Source: JBHYGK01 sp051859045 (GTDB taxonomy: Bacteria; Pseudomonadota; Gammaproteobacteria; Xanthomonadales; Xanthomonadaceae). Taken from it: 64,000 bases of DNA. A program made the position numbers and the translations under genes. The stretch spans positions 1 to 64,000 of the forward strand of contig JBHYGK010000002.1 in NCBI GenBank assembly GCA_051859045.1. Direction: 5' to 3'. Numbering within the stretch: the stretch's first letter is position 1; each line of letters begins with the position of its first letter. Of the stretch, positions 51,618-60,127 are shown in pieces. The notes under the pieces were generated by a model that was given only the letters and a program-made list of their open reading frames with translations, was not told the DNA's origin and searched no databases.

Positions 51618-53540
51618 ATGCTCCAGAAACTCCGCGAGAAGTCGACCGGTTGGCTCGCCGCCGGCGTGATGATGCTGTTCTTCATCCCCTTCGCCTTCCT
51701 GGGCATGGAGCAGTACCTGACGCCGCAGGTCGATGACTGGGCCGCCCGCGTCACGCTGCCCGACAGCGGCGTGGTCAGCGACGTCCAGGTCGAGATCAGC
51801 CGCCAGGAGTTCGATGCCCGCTTCGGCCAGGTGCGCGAGCAGATGCGCCAGGCGATGGGCGAGGCCTTCGACCCCGCCGAGTTCGAGACCGACGAGAGCC
51901 GCCGCGCGGTCCTCGACCAGCTGGTCGACGAGGCCGTGCTGCGCATGGCCGCCGAGCGCGACGGCCTGGTGGTGCCCAACGCCGCGGTGGCCCGCGCCGT
52001 CGTCGGCAACCCGCAGTTCCAGACCGAGGGCGCGTTCGACCGCGACCAGTACGCCATGCTGCTGACCAGCGCCGGCTACACCGAGGCCACCTACGAGGCC
52101 GGCCTGCGCACGCAGATGCTGGTGGAGCTGGTGCCGGGGCTGCTGCGCGACACCGCGCTGGTCGGCACCGAGGAGGCGCGCCGCTTCATCCGCCTCGGCA
52201 CCGAGGAGCGCGACCTCTCCGTGCTCGAGCTGCCGGTGCCGGGCGCCGAGGGCGAGGAGGCCGACGCCGGCCTCGAGGCCTGGTTCGCCGAGAACGGCGA
52301 GCGCTACATGACCGAGGAGACCGCGCGCATCGAGTACGTGGTGGTCGACGCCGCCGCGCTCGAGGTCGACGAGACGATCGACGAGGAGTCGCTGCGCCAG
52401 CGCTACGAGCAGGAGCGCGGCCGCTACGAGGAGCCCGAGCAGCGCCTCGCCTCGCACATCCTGGTGGCGGTCGACGGCGACGTCGACGAGGCCGCCGCCC
52501 GCGCGCGCATCGAGGCGCTGGCCGCCGAGGTCAACGCCGAGGGCGCCGACTTCGCCGCCATCGCCCGCGCCAACTCCGGCGACGAGGGCTCGCGCGAGCT
52601 CGGCGGCGACCTCGGCTGGGTCGGCCGCGGCAGCATGGTGGCCCCGTTCGAGGAGGCGCTGTTCGCGCTCGAGGCCGGCCAGGTCAGCGGCCCGGTGCAG
52701 ACCGCGTTCGGCTTCCACCTGATCCAGCTGCGCGAGGTCCGCGGCGGCACCACCCGTCCGTTCGAGGACGTCCGCGCCGACATCGAGCGCGAGGCCCTGG
52801 AGGGCGCCCGCGAGCGCGCCTTCAGCGCGCTCAGCGGCGAGCTGGTGGACGCGCTGTTCAGCGACCCCACCGCGCTGCGCGCGGCGGCCGAGTCGCGCGG
52901 CCTCGCGGTGGTGGAGGCCGGTCCCCTGGGCCGCACCGGCGCCGAGGGCGTCGAGCCGGCGATCGTCGCGGCGGCCTTCCAGCCCGAGCTCATCGAGGGC
53001 GGCGTCAGCGACCCGATCCCGCTGGGCACCAACCGCATCGCGCTGGTGCGCGTGCTCGAGCACAGCCCCGCCGTGGTCCGCCCGCTCGACGAGGTCCGCG
53101 ACGAGGCGCTGTCGGCGTTCCGCGCCGAGCGCCGCGCCGAGCGCGCGCGCGCGGCGGCCGAGGCCCTGAAGGTCCGGGTCGAGGCGGGCGAGTCGCTGGC
53201 CGACATCGCGGCCGAGGTGGGCCAGCCCGTGCAGCCGTTCGCCGGGATCACCCGCGGCTCGCCGGTGCCGAACCCGGCCTTCGTCGCCGAGGCCTTCTCG
53301 CTGCCGCGTCCGCTCGAGGGCGCGCCGGCCGCCGCCGGCTACGCCACCGTCGCCCCGGAGCGCTACGCGCTGATCGTGGTCGACGCCGCGCGCGACGGCG
53401 ACCTCGCCGAGGTCACCGACGAGCAGGTCGAGCAGCTGCGCACCCAGATGCAGCAGGTGCGCGGCGTCGCCGACGCCGAGGCCTACCTGGCCACGCTGCG
53501 CGAGGGCTTCACGATCGAGATCGGCGCCGACTGGCGCTGA
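51618..53540 (+). CDS. ppiD: Peptidyl-prolyl isomerase PpiD, periplasmic folding factor
   Basis: 640 aa. One N-terminal membrane anchor (STGWLAAGVMMLFFIPFAFLG, ~9-29) faces the periplasm. A SurA-like N-domain follows, then the parvulin domain at ~265-375 with QRLASHILVAV, the NSGDEGSRELGGDLGWVGRG block and FGFHLIQLREV. E. coli PpiD has a similar domain order (623 aa) and works near the Sec exit with YfgM. It is the last gene of the tig-to-ppiD cluster. The gene is rich in GAG/GCC codons and the protein is strongly acidic. Confidence 0.93.
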   Translation: MLQKLREKSTGWLAAGVMMLFFIPFAFLGMEQYLTPQVDDWAARVTLPDSGVVSDVQVEISRQEFDARFGQVREQMRQAMGEAFDPAEFETDESRRAVLDQLVDEAVLRMAAERDGLVVPNAAVARAVVGNPQFQTEGAFDRDQYAMLLTSAGYTEATYEAGLRTQMLVELVPGLLRDTALVGTEEARRFIRLGTEERDLSVLELPVPGAEGEEADAGLEAWFAENGERYMTEETARIEYVVVDAAALEVDETIDEESLRQRYEQERGRYEEPEQRLASHILVAVDGDVDEAAARARIEALAAEVNAEGADFAAIARANSGDEGSRELGGDLGWVGRGSMVAPFEEALFALEAGQVSGPVQTAFGFHLIQLREVRGGTTRPFEDVRADIEREALEGARERAFSALSGELVDALFSDPTALRAAAESRGLAVVEAGPLGRTGAEGVEPAIVAAAFQPELIEGGVSDPIPLGTNRIALVRVLEHSPAVVRPLDEVRDEALSAFRAERRAERARAAAEALKVRVEAGESLADIAAEVGQPVQPFAGITRGSPVPNPAFVAEAFSLPRPLEGAPAAAGYATVAPERYALIVVDAARDGDLAEVTDEQVEQLRTQMQQVRGVADAEAYLATLREGFTIEIGADWR

Positions 53541-53573
53541 TCCCGGGGCGAGGCGGCGTCGCCGCCGCCCGAA

Positions 53574-53609
53574 ACGCAGAAAGGCCCGCGCGAGCGGGCC
53601 TTTCTGCGT
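53574..53609. terminator. Bidirectional terminator of ppiD and fabI
   Basis: Perfect 16-bp stem ACGCAGAAAGGCCCGC / GCGGGCCTTTCTGCGT with a GCGA tetraloop, between convergent genes. Confidence 0.9.
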
Positions 53610-53631
53610 CCATGGCCATGGCGCGCCAGGT

Positions 53632-54426
53632 TCAGTCGTCGGCGATCCCGGTCATGCCCAGGATGTTGTAGCCGCAATCGACGTAGGTGACCTCGCCGGT
53701 GACGCCGGCGGCCAGGTCCGAGCACAGGAACGCGCCCACGTTGCCCACGTCCTCGATGGTGACGTTGCGGCGCAGCGGCGCGGTCTCGGCGACGTGGGTG
53801 AGCATCTTGCGCAGGTTGCCCACGCCCGACGCGGCGAGCGTCTTGATCGGGCCGGCCGAGATGCAGTTCACGCGGGTGCCCTCGGGGCCGAGGTTCATCG
53901 CGAGGTAGCGCACGTTGGCCTCGAGGCTGGCCTTGGCCAGGCCCATGACGTTGTAGCTGGCCAGCGCGCGCTCGGCGCCGAGGTAGCTCAGCGTGAGGAT
54001 GCTGCCGTGGCGGCCCTTCATCAGCGGGCGCGCGGCCTTCGCCAGCGCCGCCAGCGAGTAGCTGGAGATGTCGTGGGCGATGCGGAAGTTCTCGCGGGTG
54101 AGGTTGTCGAGGAAGCCGCCCTCGAGCGCCTCGCGCGGCGCGAAGCCCACCGAGTGCACCAGGATGTCGAAGCCGTCGGCCCAGGTCTTGCCGAGCTCGG
54201 CGAACACGGCCTCGATCTGGGCGTCGTCGCCGACGTCGAGCGGCAGCACGATCGACGAGCCGCACTCCTTGGCCGCGTCCTCGACGCGCGAGCGCAGCTT
54301 CTCGGTCTGGTAGGTGAAGGCCAGCTCCGCGCCCTCGCGATGCATCGCTTCCGCGATGCCGCTGGCGATGGAACGCTGGCTGGCGATGCCCACGATCAGG
54401 GCGCGCTTGCCTTGCAGGAAACCCAT
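53632..54426 (-). CDS. fabI: Enoyl-[acyl-carrier-protein] reductase (NADH) FabI
   Basis: 264 aa. Divergent short-chain dehydrogenase: nucleotide motif GIASQRSIASGIA, then HSVGFAPR, and active-site Y148, Y158 and K165 in LSYLGAERALASYNVMGLAKAS. The C-terminal helix ends NILGMTGIADD. It reduces trans-2-enoyl-ACP in the last step of each fatty-acid elongation cycle and is the usual triclosan target. GGAGG lies just before the ATG. It is monocistronic. Confidence 0.98.
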   Translation of the reverse strand: MGFLQGKRALIVGIASQRSIASGIAEAMHREGAELAFTYQTEKLRSRVEDAAKECGSSIVLPLDVGDDAQIEAVFAELGKTWADGFDILVHSVGFAPREALEGGFLDNLTRENFRIAHDISSYSLAALAKAARPLMKGRHGSILTLSYLGAERALASYNVMGLAKASLEANVRYLAMNLGPEGTRVNCISAGPIKTLAASGVGNLRKMLTHVAETAPLRRNVTIEDVGNVGAFLCSDLAAGVTGEVTYVDCGYNILGMTGIADD

Positions 54427-54470
54427 GGAACCTCCGCTGATGGTCCGGCGCTCGGCGGCCGGTCCAGCGA

Positions 54471-54500
54471 AGTGTGACGGCGAAGGCGTCCCGGTGTCAC
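54471..54500 (-). promoter_or_regulatory. Candidate promoter of fabI
   Basis: On the minus strand GTGACA (54500-54495), 18 bases, CACACT (54476-54471), leaving a ~40-base leader. Confidence 0.4.
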
Positions 54501-54579
54501 CCGACGCGGGCGCATGGAGCCCGCGCGGCGCGGGCCGCGGGCGGCGGCGGCCACGGCCGGGCGCGCCCGCGCGCGCGGA

Positions 54580-55824
54580 TCAGGGCGCGAGCTTCAGCAC
54601 CTGGCCCGGACGGATCACCGCGCGCGCGCCGAGGCCGTTCCAGGCCAGCAGCGAGGCGAGCGGGATCCGGTGCCGGCGCGCGATCGTCCACAGCGACTCG
54701 CCCGGGCGCACGACGTGGCGCGCGCCCGCGGCGTCCGCGCCGTCCACCGCCGCGGCCTCGGCGCGCGCGGCGGACGCGTCGCGCGCGCCGCCCGGCGCGC
54801 CGAACAGCGCCGTCGCGTCGTCGATCCGCGCGAGCGCGCCCTCCGGCACCAGCAGCCCGCGCGGCGCGGCCGCCACGACCTGGCCGTTGCGGAACGCCGG
54901 GTTCAGCGCGCGCAGCGTCTCGGCGGGCACGCCGATCGCGCTCGCCACGTCCGCCAGCGAGCCCGCGCCCGGCGGCAGCGCCAGCACCTGCAGCGGCTCG
55001 AAGCGACGCTCGCGGTCGAACGGGATCCCGGCGCGGCCGGGCTCCGCCAGCAGGCAGGCGAGCGCGCGCATCTTGGAGATGTACTCGTAGGTGCCGTGGG
55101 CGAGGCCGCGCGGCAGCCGGCGTTCGCCGGAGGCCACCGGGAGGCCGTCCTCGGGGAACACCCGCGCCAGCCGGTACTCGCCGGCGTTGTAGGCCATCGC
55201 CGCGGCGCGCCAGTCGCCGAAGCGCGCCTGCATCGCCTCGAGGTGCTCGAGCGCGCCCTCGGTGGCGTCGACCGGCGACAGCCGGCCGTCGTAGCCCGGC
55301 ACGATCGTGATGCCGTGCGCGCGCGCGGTGGGCGCGATCATCTGCCACATGCCCATCGGGCCGCCGCGGCCGGCGATGGCGGGCTGGTACCAGCCCTCGA
55401 CGATCGGCACCAGCGCGTACTCGCTGGGCAGCCCGCGCGCATGCACCTCGCGCAGCACGTAGTCGAACAGCGGGAGGATCGCGTCGATGCGCTCGGCGAA
55501 GCGCGGCGGCCAGCCGGCGTAGCGCTGGCGCCAGGCGCGGTTGGCCGGGCCGACCACGCAGGCCGGCGAGGCCAGGCCGCCGCGGAAGCGGTCGAGCACC
55601 GCGCCCAGCGTGGGCGGCGGCGGGGGCGGCGGGGGCGGCTCCTCCGGGGGCGGCGGCGGCGGCGCGACGACCGGCGCGGGCGCGGGCTCCGGCGCGGGCG
55701 GCGGCGCCTCGCGCGTGCCCGGCGCGGCGCAGGCCGCGAGCAGCAGCAGGCCGAGGGCCAGCAGGGCGTGCCGGAGGGCGCCGGCGGCGTGGCCGCGGGC
55801 GTGGGTGGGGTGCGGGGGGCTCAT
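54580..55824 (-). CDS. mltD: MltD-like membrane-bound lytic murein transglycosylase, LysM, lipoprotein
   Basis: 414 aa. Lipoprotein signal with LLLAAC (Cys32). A Pro-rich linker (~40-71), ending in nine consecutive prolines, leads to an SLT domain (~110-250): catalytic Glu in PSEYALVPIVEGWY, then GPMGMWQMIAPTA and AMAYNAGEYRL. A LysM module is at the C-terminus (HVVRPGESLWTIARRHRI to IRPGQVLKLAP), with a degenerate one before it (LPPGAGSLADVASAIGVPAE). It cleaves glycan strands from the outer membrane side. It overlaps the gloB stop by ATGA, an arrangement also seen in E. coli neighbourhoods. Confidence 0.93.
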   Translation of the reverse strand: MSPPHPTHARGHAAGALRHALLALGLLLLAACAAPGTREAPPPAPEPAPAPVVAPPPPPPEEPPPPPPPPPTLGAVLDRFRGGLASPACVVGPANRAWRQRYAGWPPRFAERIDAILPLFDYVLREVHARGLPSEYALVPIVEGWYQPAIAGRGGPMGMWQMIAPTARAHGITIVPGYDGRLSPVDATEGALEHLEAMQARFGDWRAAAMAYNAGEYRLARVFPEDGLPVASGERRLPRGLAHGTYEYISKMRALACLLAEPGRAGIPFDRERRFEPLQVLALPPGAGSLADVASAIGVPAETLRALNPAFRNGQVVAAAPRGLLVPEGALARIDDATALFGAPGGARDASAARAEAAAVDGADAAGARHVVRPGESLWTIARRHRIPLASLLAWNGLGARAVIRPGQVLKLAP

Positions 55825-56591
55825 GCGGTGAATCCGTCCTTCCAGGCGCGCAGGGCGGCGAACACGGCGACGCGGTCGGCGTCGCCGGGCAGCCCGGCGT
55901 GGGCCCGCACGCGCGCCGCGACGGCCGCGTCGTCCACCCGCAGGAACGGGTTGGCGGCGCGCTCGTCGCCGAGGCGGACGGGCAGGGTGGGGCGACCGGC
56001 GGCGCGCAGGGCCTCGACGGCCTCCGCGCGGGCGCGGAGCGCGGGATTGGCGGGATCGACGGTCCGCGCGAAGCGGGCGTTGGCCGCTGTGTACTCGTGG
56101 GCCGGGCAGGCGAGGGTATCCCCGGGCAGCGCGGCGATCGCGTCCAGCGAGGCCAGCATCTGCGCCGGCGTGCCCTCGAACAGCCGCCCGCAGCCGAGGC
56201 TGAAGAGGGTGTCGCCGCAGAACAGCACCCCGGCCCCGTGCCAGGCGAGGTGGCTGCGGGTGTGGCCGGGCACGGCCATCGCGGTGAAGCGCAGGCCGGC
56301 CACCTCGATGGCCTGGCCGTCGGCGACCCGCCGCGTCGAAGCGGGCATGCGCGGGTCGTCCGGCCCCCAGGCGGGGCAGCCGCAGCGGGCCTGGACGGCC
56401 TCGACGCCGCCGACGTGGTCGGCGTGGTGGTGGGTCAGCAGCACGCCCTCCACGCGCAGGCCGGCCGCGACCTCGCGCAGCACCGGGGCGGCGTCGCCGG
56501 GGTCCACGACCACGCAGCCGCCGCCCGGCCCGGGCAGCAGCCACACGTAGTTGTCGGAGAAGGCCTCGAGGGCGCGGGGCGTCGGCGGCAC
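55821..56591 (-). CDS. gloB: Hydroxyacylglutathione hydrolase (glyoxalase II)
   Basis: 256 aa from a GTG at 56591 ((M)PPTPRALEAFSDNYVWLL); no in-frame ATG fits. The binuclear zinc motif is THHHADHVGG, followed by VPGHTRSHLAW, FCGDTLFSLGCGRLFEG and CPAHEYTAAN. The C-terminal glutathione-binding part carries the NPFLR segment. It hydrolyses S-lactoylglutathione in methylglyoxal detoxification. It is co-transcribed with mltD and divergent from the methyltransferase gene. Confidence 0.96.
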   Translation of the reverse strand: MPPTPRALEAFSDNYVWLLPGPGGGCVVVDPGDAAPVLREVAAGLRVEGVLLTHHHADHVGGVEAVQARCGCPAWGPDDPRMPASTRRVADGQAIEVAGLRFTAMAVPGHTRSHLAWHGAGVLFCGDTLFSLGCGRLFEGTPAQMLASLDAIAALPGDTLACPAHEYTAANARFARTVDPANPALRARAEAVEALRAAGRPTLPVRLGDERAANPFLRVDDAAVAARVRAHAGLPGDADRVAVFAALRAWKDGFTA

Positions 56592-56620
56592 GGGCGGATG
56601 ACCATCGCGGCCCTTTGCCG

Positions 56621-56633
56621 CACAATCCCGACC
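56621..56633 (+). promoter_or_regulatory. -10-like element before the methyltransferase gene
   Basis: CACAAT at 56621-56626, seven bases before the ATG at 56634; would give a leaderless mRNA. Confidence 0.3.
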
Positions 56634-57323
56634 ATGCCGCCCGCGTCCACCGACCGTCAACCCGCCGCCCAGGCCGAGGCCTGGTTCGCCCGGGAACCCG
56701 GGGCCGGCTTCGTCCGCGAAGCACTGCGCCTGACCGCCCCCGAGCTGACCCGGGTGTACGGCCACGCCGGGCTGTACCTGCGGCCCTGCGAGGCCGCCCC
56801 GGCCGCGCTCTCGGGCAACATGCTGCATTCGCTGCTGCGCCTGCACCGCGTCCAGGGCCGCCTCGCCGGCGACCTGCGCTGCGCCGACGACGGGCTGCCC
56901 CTGGTGCCCTCCAGCCTGGCCCTGGTCTACGCCCTGCACCTGCTCGAGAGCTCGCCCGACCCCGAGGCGCTGGTGCGCGAGGTCGCGCGCCTGCTGCGCC
57001 CGGAGGGCGTGGCGATGTTCCTCGTGCTCAATCCCTTCGGCCTGGCGCGGCTGCGCTGGGCCGGCCGCGGCCCGCGCGCGATCGACCCGTCCACGCTGGA
57101 GGGCTGGGCCAGCGCCGCGGGCCTCGAGCCGATGGGCGTGCGCCACCTGGGGCCGCTGTGGACCCCGGACGGCGACGTCGCCCTCGACGACCCGCGCCCC
57201 GGCGTCATCGACCGCCTGCGCTCGAGCTACCTGCTCAAGGCGCGCCGCCGCGACGCCACCCTGACCCCGCTGCGCGGACGCCGCGCCGCGCTGGCCTTCC
57301 ACCCCGGGGTCCAGGGCGGCTGA
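56634..57323 (+). CDS. SAM-dependent methyltransferase-like protein
   Basis: 229 aa from ATG 56634; an in-frame ATG at 56598 would add 12 residues. Residues ~85-145 resemble the second half of a class I methyltransferase fold: PLVPSSLALVYALHLLESSPDPEALVREVARLLRPEGVAMFLVLNP. The usual glycine-rich SAM loop is not obvious in the N-terminal half (LYLRPCEAAPAALSGNML), so SAM binding may be atypical or lost. It sits between gloB (divergent) and rnhA, as in related genomes. Substrate unknown. Confidence 0.75.
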   Translation: MPPASTDRQPAAQAEAWFAREPGAGFVREALRLTAPELTRVYGHAGLYLRPCEAAPAALSGNMLHSLLRLHRVQGRLAGDLRCADDGLPLVPSSLALVYALHLLESSPDPEALVREVARLLRPEGVAMFLVLNPFGLARLRWAGRGPRAIDPSTLEGWASAAGLEPMGVRHLGPLWTPDGDVALDDPRPGVIDRLRSSYLLKARRRDATLTPLRGRRAALAFHPGVQGG

Positions 57324-57361
57324 CGCCGCCCCCGCCCCGTCCCCGCCCGCAGGACCACCGC

Positions 57362-57856
57362 ATGCCCGCCACGCCCCCCGCCGCCCCCGCGGCCTCCGCG
57401 ACCTCCGCCAAGACCGTCGAGGTGCACACCGACGGCGCCTGCCTCGGCAACCCCGGCCCCGGCGGCTGGGGCGCGCTGCTGCGCTTCCAGGGCCGCGAGC
57501 GCGAGCTCGCCGGCAGCGAGCCCGACACCACCAACAACCGCATGGAGCTGATGGGCGCGATCATGGCCCTCGAGGCGCTCAAGGAGCCCTGCCAGGTGGT
57601 GCTGCACACCGACTCGAAGTACGTCCAGCAGGGCATCAGCGAGTGGCTGCCGAACTGGATCCGGCGCGGCTGGAAGACCGCCGGCGGCAGCGCGGTGAAG
57701 AACCAGGACCTCTGGCAGCGCCTCAGCGCCGCCGCCGCGGGCCACCGCATCGAGTGGAAGTGGGTGAAGGGGCACGCCGGCCACGCCGAGAACGAGCGCG
57801 TCGACCGCCTCGCCCGCGACGCGGCCGAGCGCCTGCGCCCGGGAGGCCCGCGCTGA
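57362..57856 (+). CDS. rnhA: Ribonuclease HI
   Basis: 164 aa. The catalytic acidic residues sit in HTDGACLGNPGPGGWG, NNRMELMGAI, LHTDSKYVQQGI and GHAGHAENERVDRLA. The first ~18 residues (ATPPAAPAASATSA) are an Ala/Pro extension compared with E. coli (155 aa). It removes RNA from RNA-DNA hybrids. Its stop overlaps the dnaQ start by one base (TGATG). Confidence 0.98.
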   Translation: MPATPPAAPAASATSAKTVEVHTDGACLGNPGPGGWGALLRFQGRERELAGSEPDTTNNRMELMGAIMALEALKEPCQVVLHTDSKYVQQGISEWLPNWIRRGWKTAGGSAVKNQDLWQRLSAAAAGHRIEWKWVKGHAGHAENERVDRLARDAAERLRPGGPR

Positions 57857-58581
57857 TGCGCCAGGTCGTGCTCGACACCGAGACCACCGGCCTGAGCTGG
57901 GAGAAGGGCAACCGCGTGGTCGAGATCGGCTGCCTGGAGCTGCTCGAGCGCCGGCCCACCGGCCGCACCTTCCAGCGCTACCTCAACCCCGACCGCGACA
58001 TGGAGCCCGGCGCGCAGGAGGTCACCGGCCTCACCCGCGAGTTCCTGTCGGACAAGCCGCGCTTCGCCGAGGTGGTCGACGAGTTCCTCGACTTCATCCG
58101 CGGCGCCGAGCTGGTGATCCACAACGCCGCGTTCGACGTCGGCTTCCTCGACATGGAGCTGCAGCGCTGCGGCCCGCGCTACGGCCGGATCGGCGAGCAC
58201 TGCGGCGTGCTCGACTCGCTGCTGCTCGCGCGCGAGCGCTTCCCCGGCCAGCGCAACAGCCTCGACGCGCTGTGCAAGCGGCTGGGCGTCGACAACGGCC
58301 ATCGCACCCTGCACGGCGCGCTGCTCGACGTGGAGCTGCTGGCGGACGTCTACATCGCGCTGACCTCGGGCCAGGGCGACCTCGGCCTGGCCGCCGCGCC
58401 CGAGCCCGCCCCGGCCGCGGGCTCGGCGGCGGCGCTGGAGCTGCGCGGCCTCGCCGCGCCGCGGCGGGTGCTGCGCGCCAGCGCGGCGGAGCTCGCCGCG
58501 CACCAGGCGCGGATCGAGGGGCTGGCGAAGAAGTCGGGCCTGCGGCTGTGGCCGGAGCTGCCGGCGCCCGCGGAGGGCTGA
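57856..58581 (+). CDS. dnaQ: DNA polymerase III epsilon subunit (proofreading exonuclease)
   Basis: 241 aa. DEDDh exonuclease: ExoI VLDTETTGLSW, ExoII VIHNAAFDVGFLD, and ExoIII H(x)4D in HRTLHGALLDVELLADVYI. The C-terminal ~50 residues after an Ala/Pro linker are the segment that binds the alpha subunit. It is translationally coupled to rnhA, the order common in gammaproteobacteria, and convergent with the PP2C gene. Confidence 0.97.
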   Translation: MRQVVLDTETTGLSWEKGNRVVEIGCLELLERRPTGRTFQRYLNPDRDMEPGAQEVTGLTREFLSDKPRFAEVVDEFLDFIRGAELVIHNAAFDVGFLDMELQRCGPRYGRIGEHCGVLDSLLLARERFPGQRNSLDALCKRLGVDNGHRTLHGALLDVELLADVYIALTSGQGDLGLAAAPEPAPAAGSAAALELRGLAAPRRVLRASAAELAAHQARIEGLAKKSGLRLWPELPAPAEG

Positions 58582-58608
58582 GGCCCCGCGGCTGGCCGCG
58601 CGCCGGCG

Positions 58609-59310
58609 TCAGTGGCGGCGGATCAGCACCACGGTGACGTTGTCGCTGCCGCCGCCGTCGAGCGCGGCCAGCACCAGGTGGTCGACGCACTCCTGCGCCG
58701 AGAACTCCTGGCGCTCGAGGGTGCGCGCGATGGTGGCGTCGTCGACCTCCTCGGTCAGGCCGTCGCTGCACAGCAGCAGCTGCATGCCCGGGCGCAGCTC
58801 GCCGGTGATGGTCTCGACCTTCAGCGAGGGCGGGTCGGTGACGCCGAGGGCCTGGGTGACGACGTTGCGGTGCGGGTGCGTGCGCGCCTGCTCGGCGCTG
58901 ATCGTGCCCTGGGCGATGAGCTCCTGAACGTAGCTGTGGTCGTGCGAGAGCTGCAGCAGGCGGCCGCTCCAGAGGTAGGCGCGGCTGTCGCCGACCCAGC
59001 ACACCTCGAAGCGCGAGCCCACGAGCCGCGCGGCGGCCACCGTGGTGCCCATCGGCAGGGCGTCGGAGCGCTTGCGCGAATGGCGCAGGATGTCCTCGCC
59101 GGCGGCGCGCACCGCGTCCTCGAGCGAGGCGCCGGTGCGGACCTCGCGCACGATCGCCTCGCGCGCCAGGGCGCTGGCGACCTCGCCGAACTCGTGGCCG
59201 CCCATGCCGTCGGCCACCAGCCACAGCCCCAGCGCGGCGTCGCCGTAGTAGGTGTCCTCGTTGAGCTCGCGGCGGAGCCCGACGTGGCTGAGGAGGCCGA
59301 ATTCGATCAT
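58609..59310 (-). CDS. PP2C-family protein serine/threonine phosphatase
   Basis: 233 aa. Metal-binding Asp motifs are RRELNEDTYYGD, LVADGMGGHEFGEVAS, LLLCSDGLTEEV and GGSDNVTVVLI; MGTTVAAARL and VCWVGDSRAYL complete the fold. It is a compact soluble PP2C of the Stp1/PrpC type. Partner kinases are not in the window. In other bacteria such enzymes reverse Hanks-type kinases or serve type VI secretion, but nothing here links it to either. Confidence 0.93.
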   Translation of the reverse strand: MIEFGLLSHVGLRRELNEDTYYGDAALGLWLVADGMGGHEFGEVASALAREAIVREVRTGASLEDAVRAAGEDILRHSRKRSDALPMGTTVAAARLVGSRFEVCWVGDSRAYLWSGRLLQLSHDHSYVQELIAQGTISAEQARTHPHRNVVTQALGVTDPPSLKVETITGELRPGMQLLLCSDGLTEEVDDATIARTLERQEFSAQECVDHLVLAALDGGGSDNVTVVLIRRH

Positions 59311-59455
59311 GCGTGCGGGCGGGGTCCGTGCGGCGGGTGGGGGCCGATGATGGGTGCCGCGCGCGCGGGCGGCAAGCGCGGCGGGTCCGGGCGGGCGGGG
59401 CGCCGGCGTGGCCCGTGCGGGAGTGACGCGAAGCGGCGCGCGAAGCGGACGGGTC

Positions 59456-59484
59456 TTGCCGGCCCGCCGGGGCTTGCGTAGAAT
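59456..59484 (+). promoter_or_regulatory. Promoter of tRNA-Ser (CGA)
   Basis: TTGCCG (59456-59461), 17 bases, TAGAAT (59479-59484), 16 bases before the tRNA. The rest of 59311-59455 shows no gene. Confidence 0.7.
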
Positions 59485-59499
59485 CCGCGGCCTGCCTGC

Positions 59500-59589
<90 letters not shown>

Positions 59590-59600
59590 CCTGATGCAAG

Positions 59601-59634
59601 CGAAGGGCTCCCGCGAGGGAGCCCTTCGTGTTTC
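59601..59634 (+). terminator. Terminator of tRNA-Ser (CGA)
   Basis: Perfect 12-bp stem CGAAGGGCTCCC / GGGAGCCCTTCG with a GCGA tetraloop, then TGTTTCC. Confidence 0.85.
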
Positions 59635-59695
59635 CAGCGGCCGCCGGGCGCCGGCGCCGCTACACTCCACCGCCCGTGCCCCTGGAGCGCCCCCG

Positions 59696-60106
59696 ATGTC
59701 CATGATCGAAGTCCCCGTCTCGTTCGGCGAGCTGCTCGACAAGGTCGCCATCCTCGAGATCAAGTCCGAGCGCATGTCCGACCCCGCCAAGCTGGCCAAC
59801 GTGCGCCGCGAGCTCGACGCGCTCAACGCCACCTGGGCGGCGCACCCGGCCGCGTCGATCGACATCGCCGCGCTGCGCGCCGCCCTCAAGGCCGTCAACG
59901 AGCGCCTGTGGGTGATCGAGGACGACATCCGCATCAAGGAGAAGCACCAGGCCTTCGACGCGGAGTTCATCCGCCTCGCGCGCTCGGTGTACTTCGAGAA
60001 CGACGAGCGCGCCAAGCTCAAGCGCGACATCAACCTGGCGCTGGGCTCGGCGTTCGTGGAAGAGAAGTCCTACGAGGACTACCGCTCGGGCGCGCCCGCG
60101 CCCTGA
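59696..60106 (+). CDS. DUF6165 family protein
   Basis: 136 aa, soluble and highly helical. MSMIEVPVSFGELLDKVAILEIKSERM and the acidic/basic helices VNERLWVIEDDIRIKEKHQAFD and FIRLARSVYFENDERAKLKRDIN are characteristic. Function unknown. I recall homologues near glycosyltransferase and LPS genes, which fits the convergent family 9 glycosyltransferase here. A second in-frame ATG lies two codons downstream. TACACT at 59661 may be its -10. Confidence 0.85.
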   Translation: MSMIEVPVSFGELLDKVAILEIKSERMSDPAKLANVRRELDALNATWAAHPAASIDIAALRAALKAVNERLWVIEDDIRIKEKHQAFDAEFIRLARSVYFENDERAKLKRDINLALGSAFVEEKSYEDYRSGAPAP

Positions 60107-60127
60107 GCCCCGCGGCCGCCGGCGGCT

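Noticed and set aside
55821..57302. 493-codon minus-strand frame as a larger GloB fusion
   Set aside because: The extra N-terminal part is antisense of the methyltransferase gene; the glyoxalase II domain begins at the GTG at 56591.
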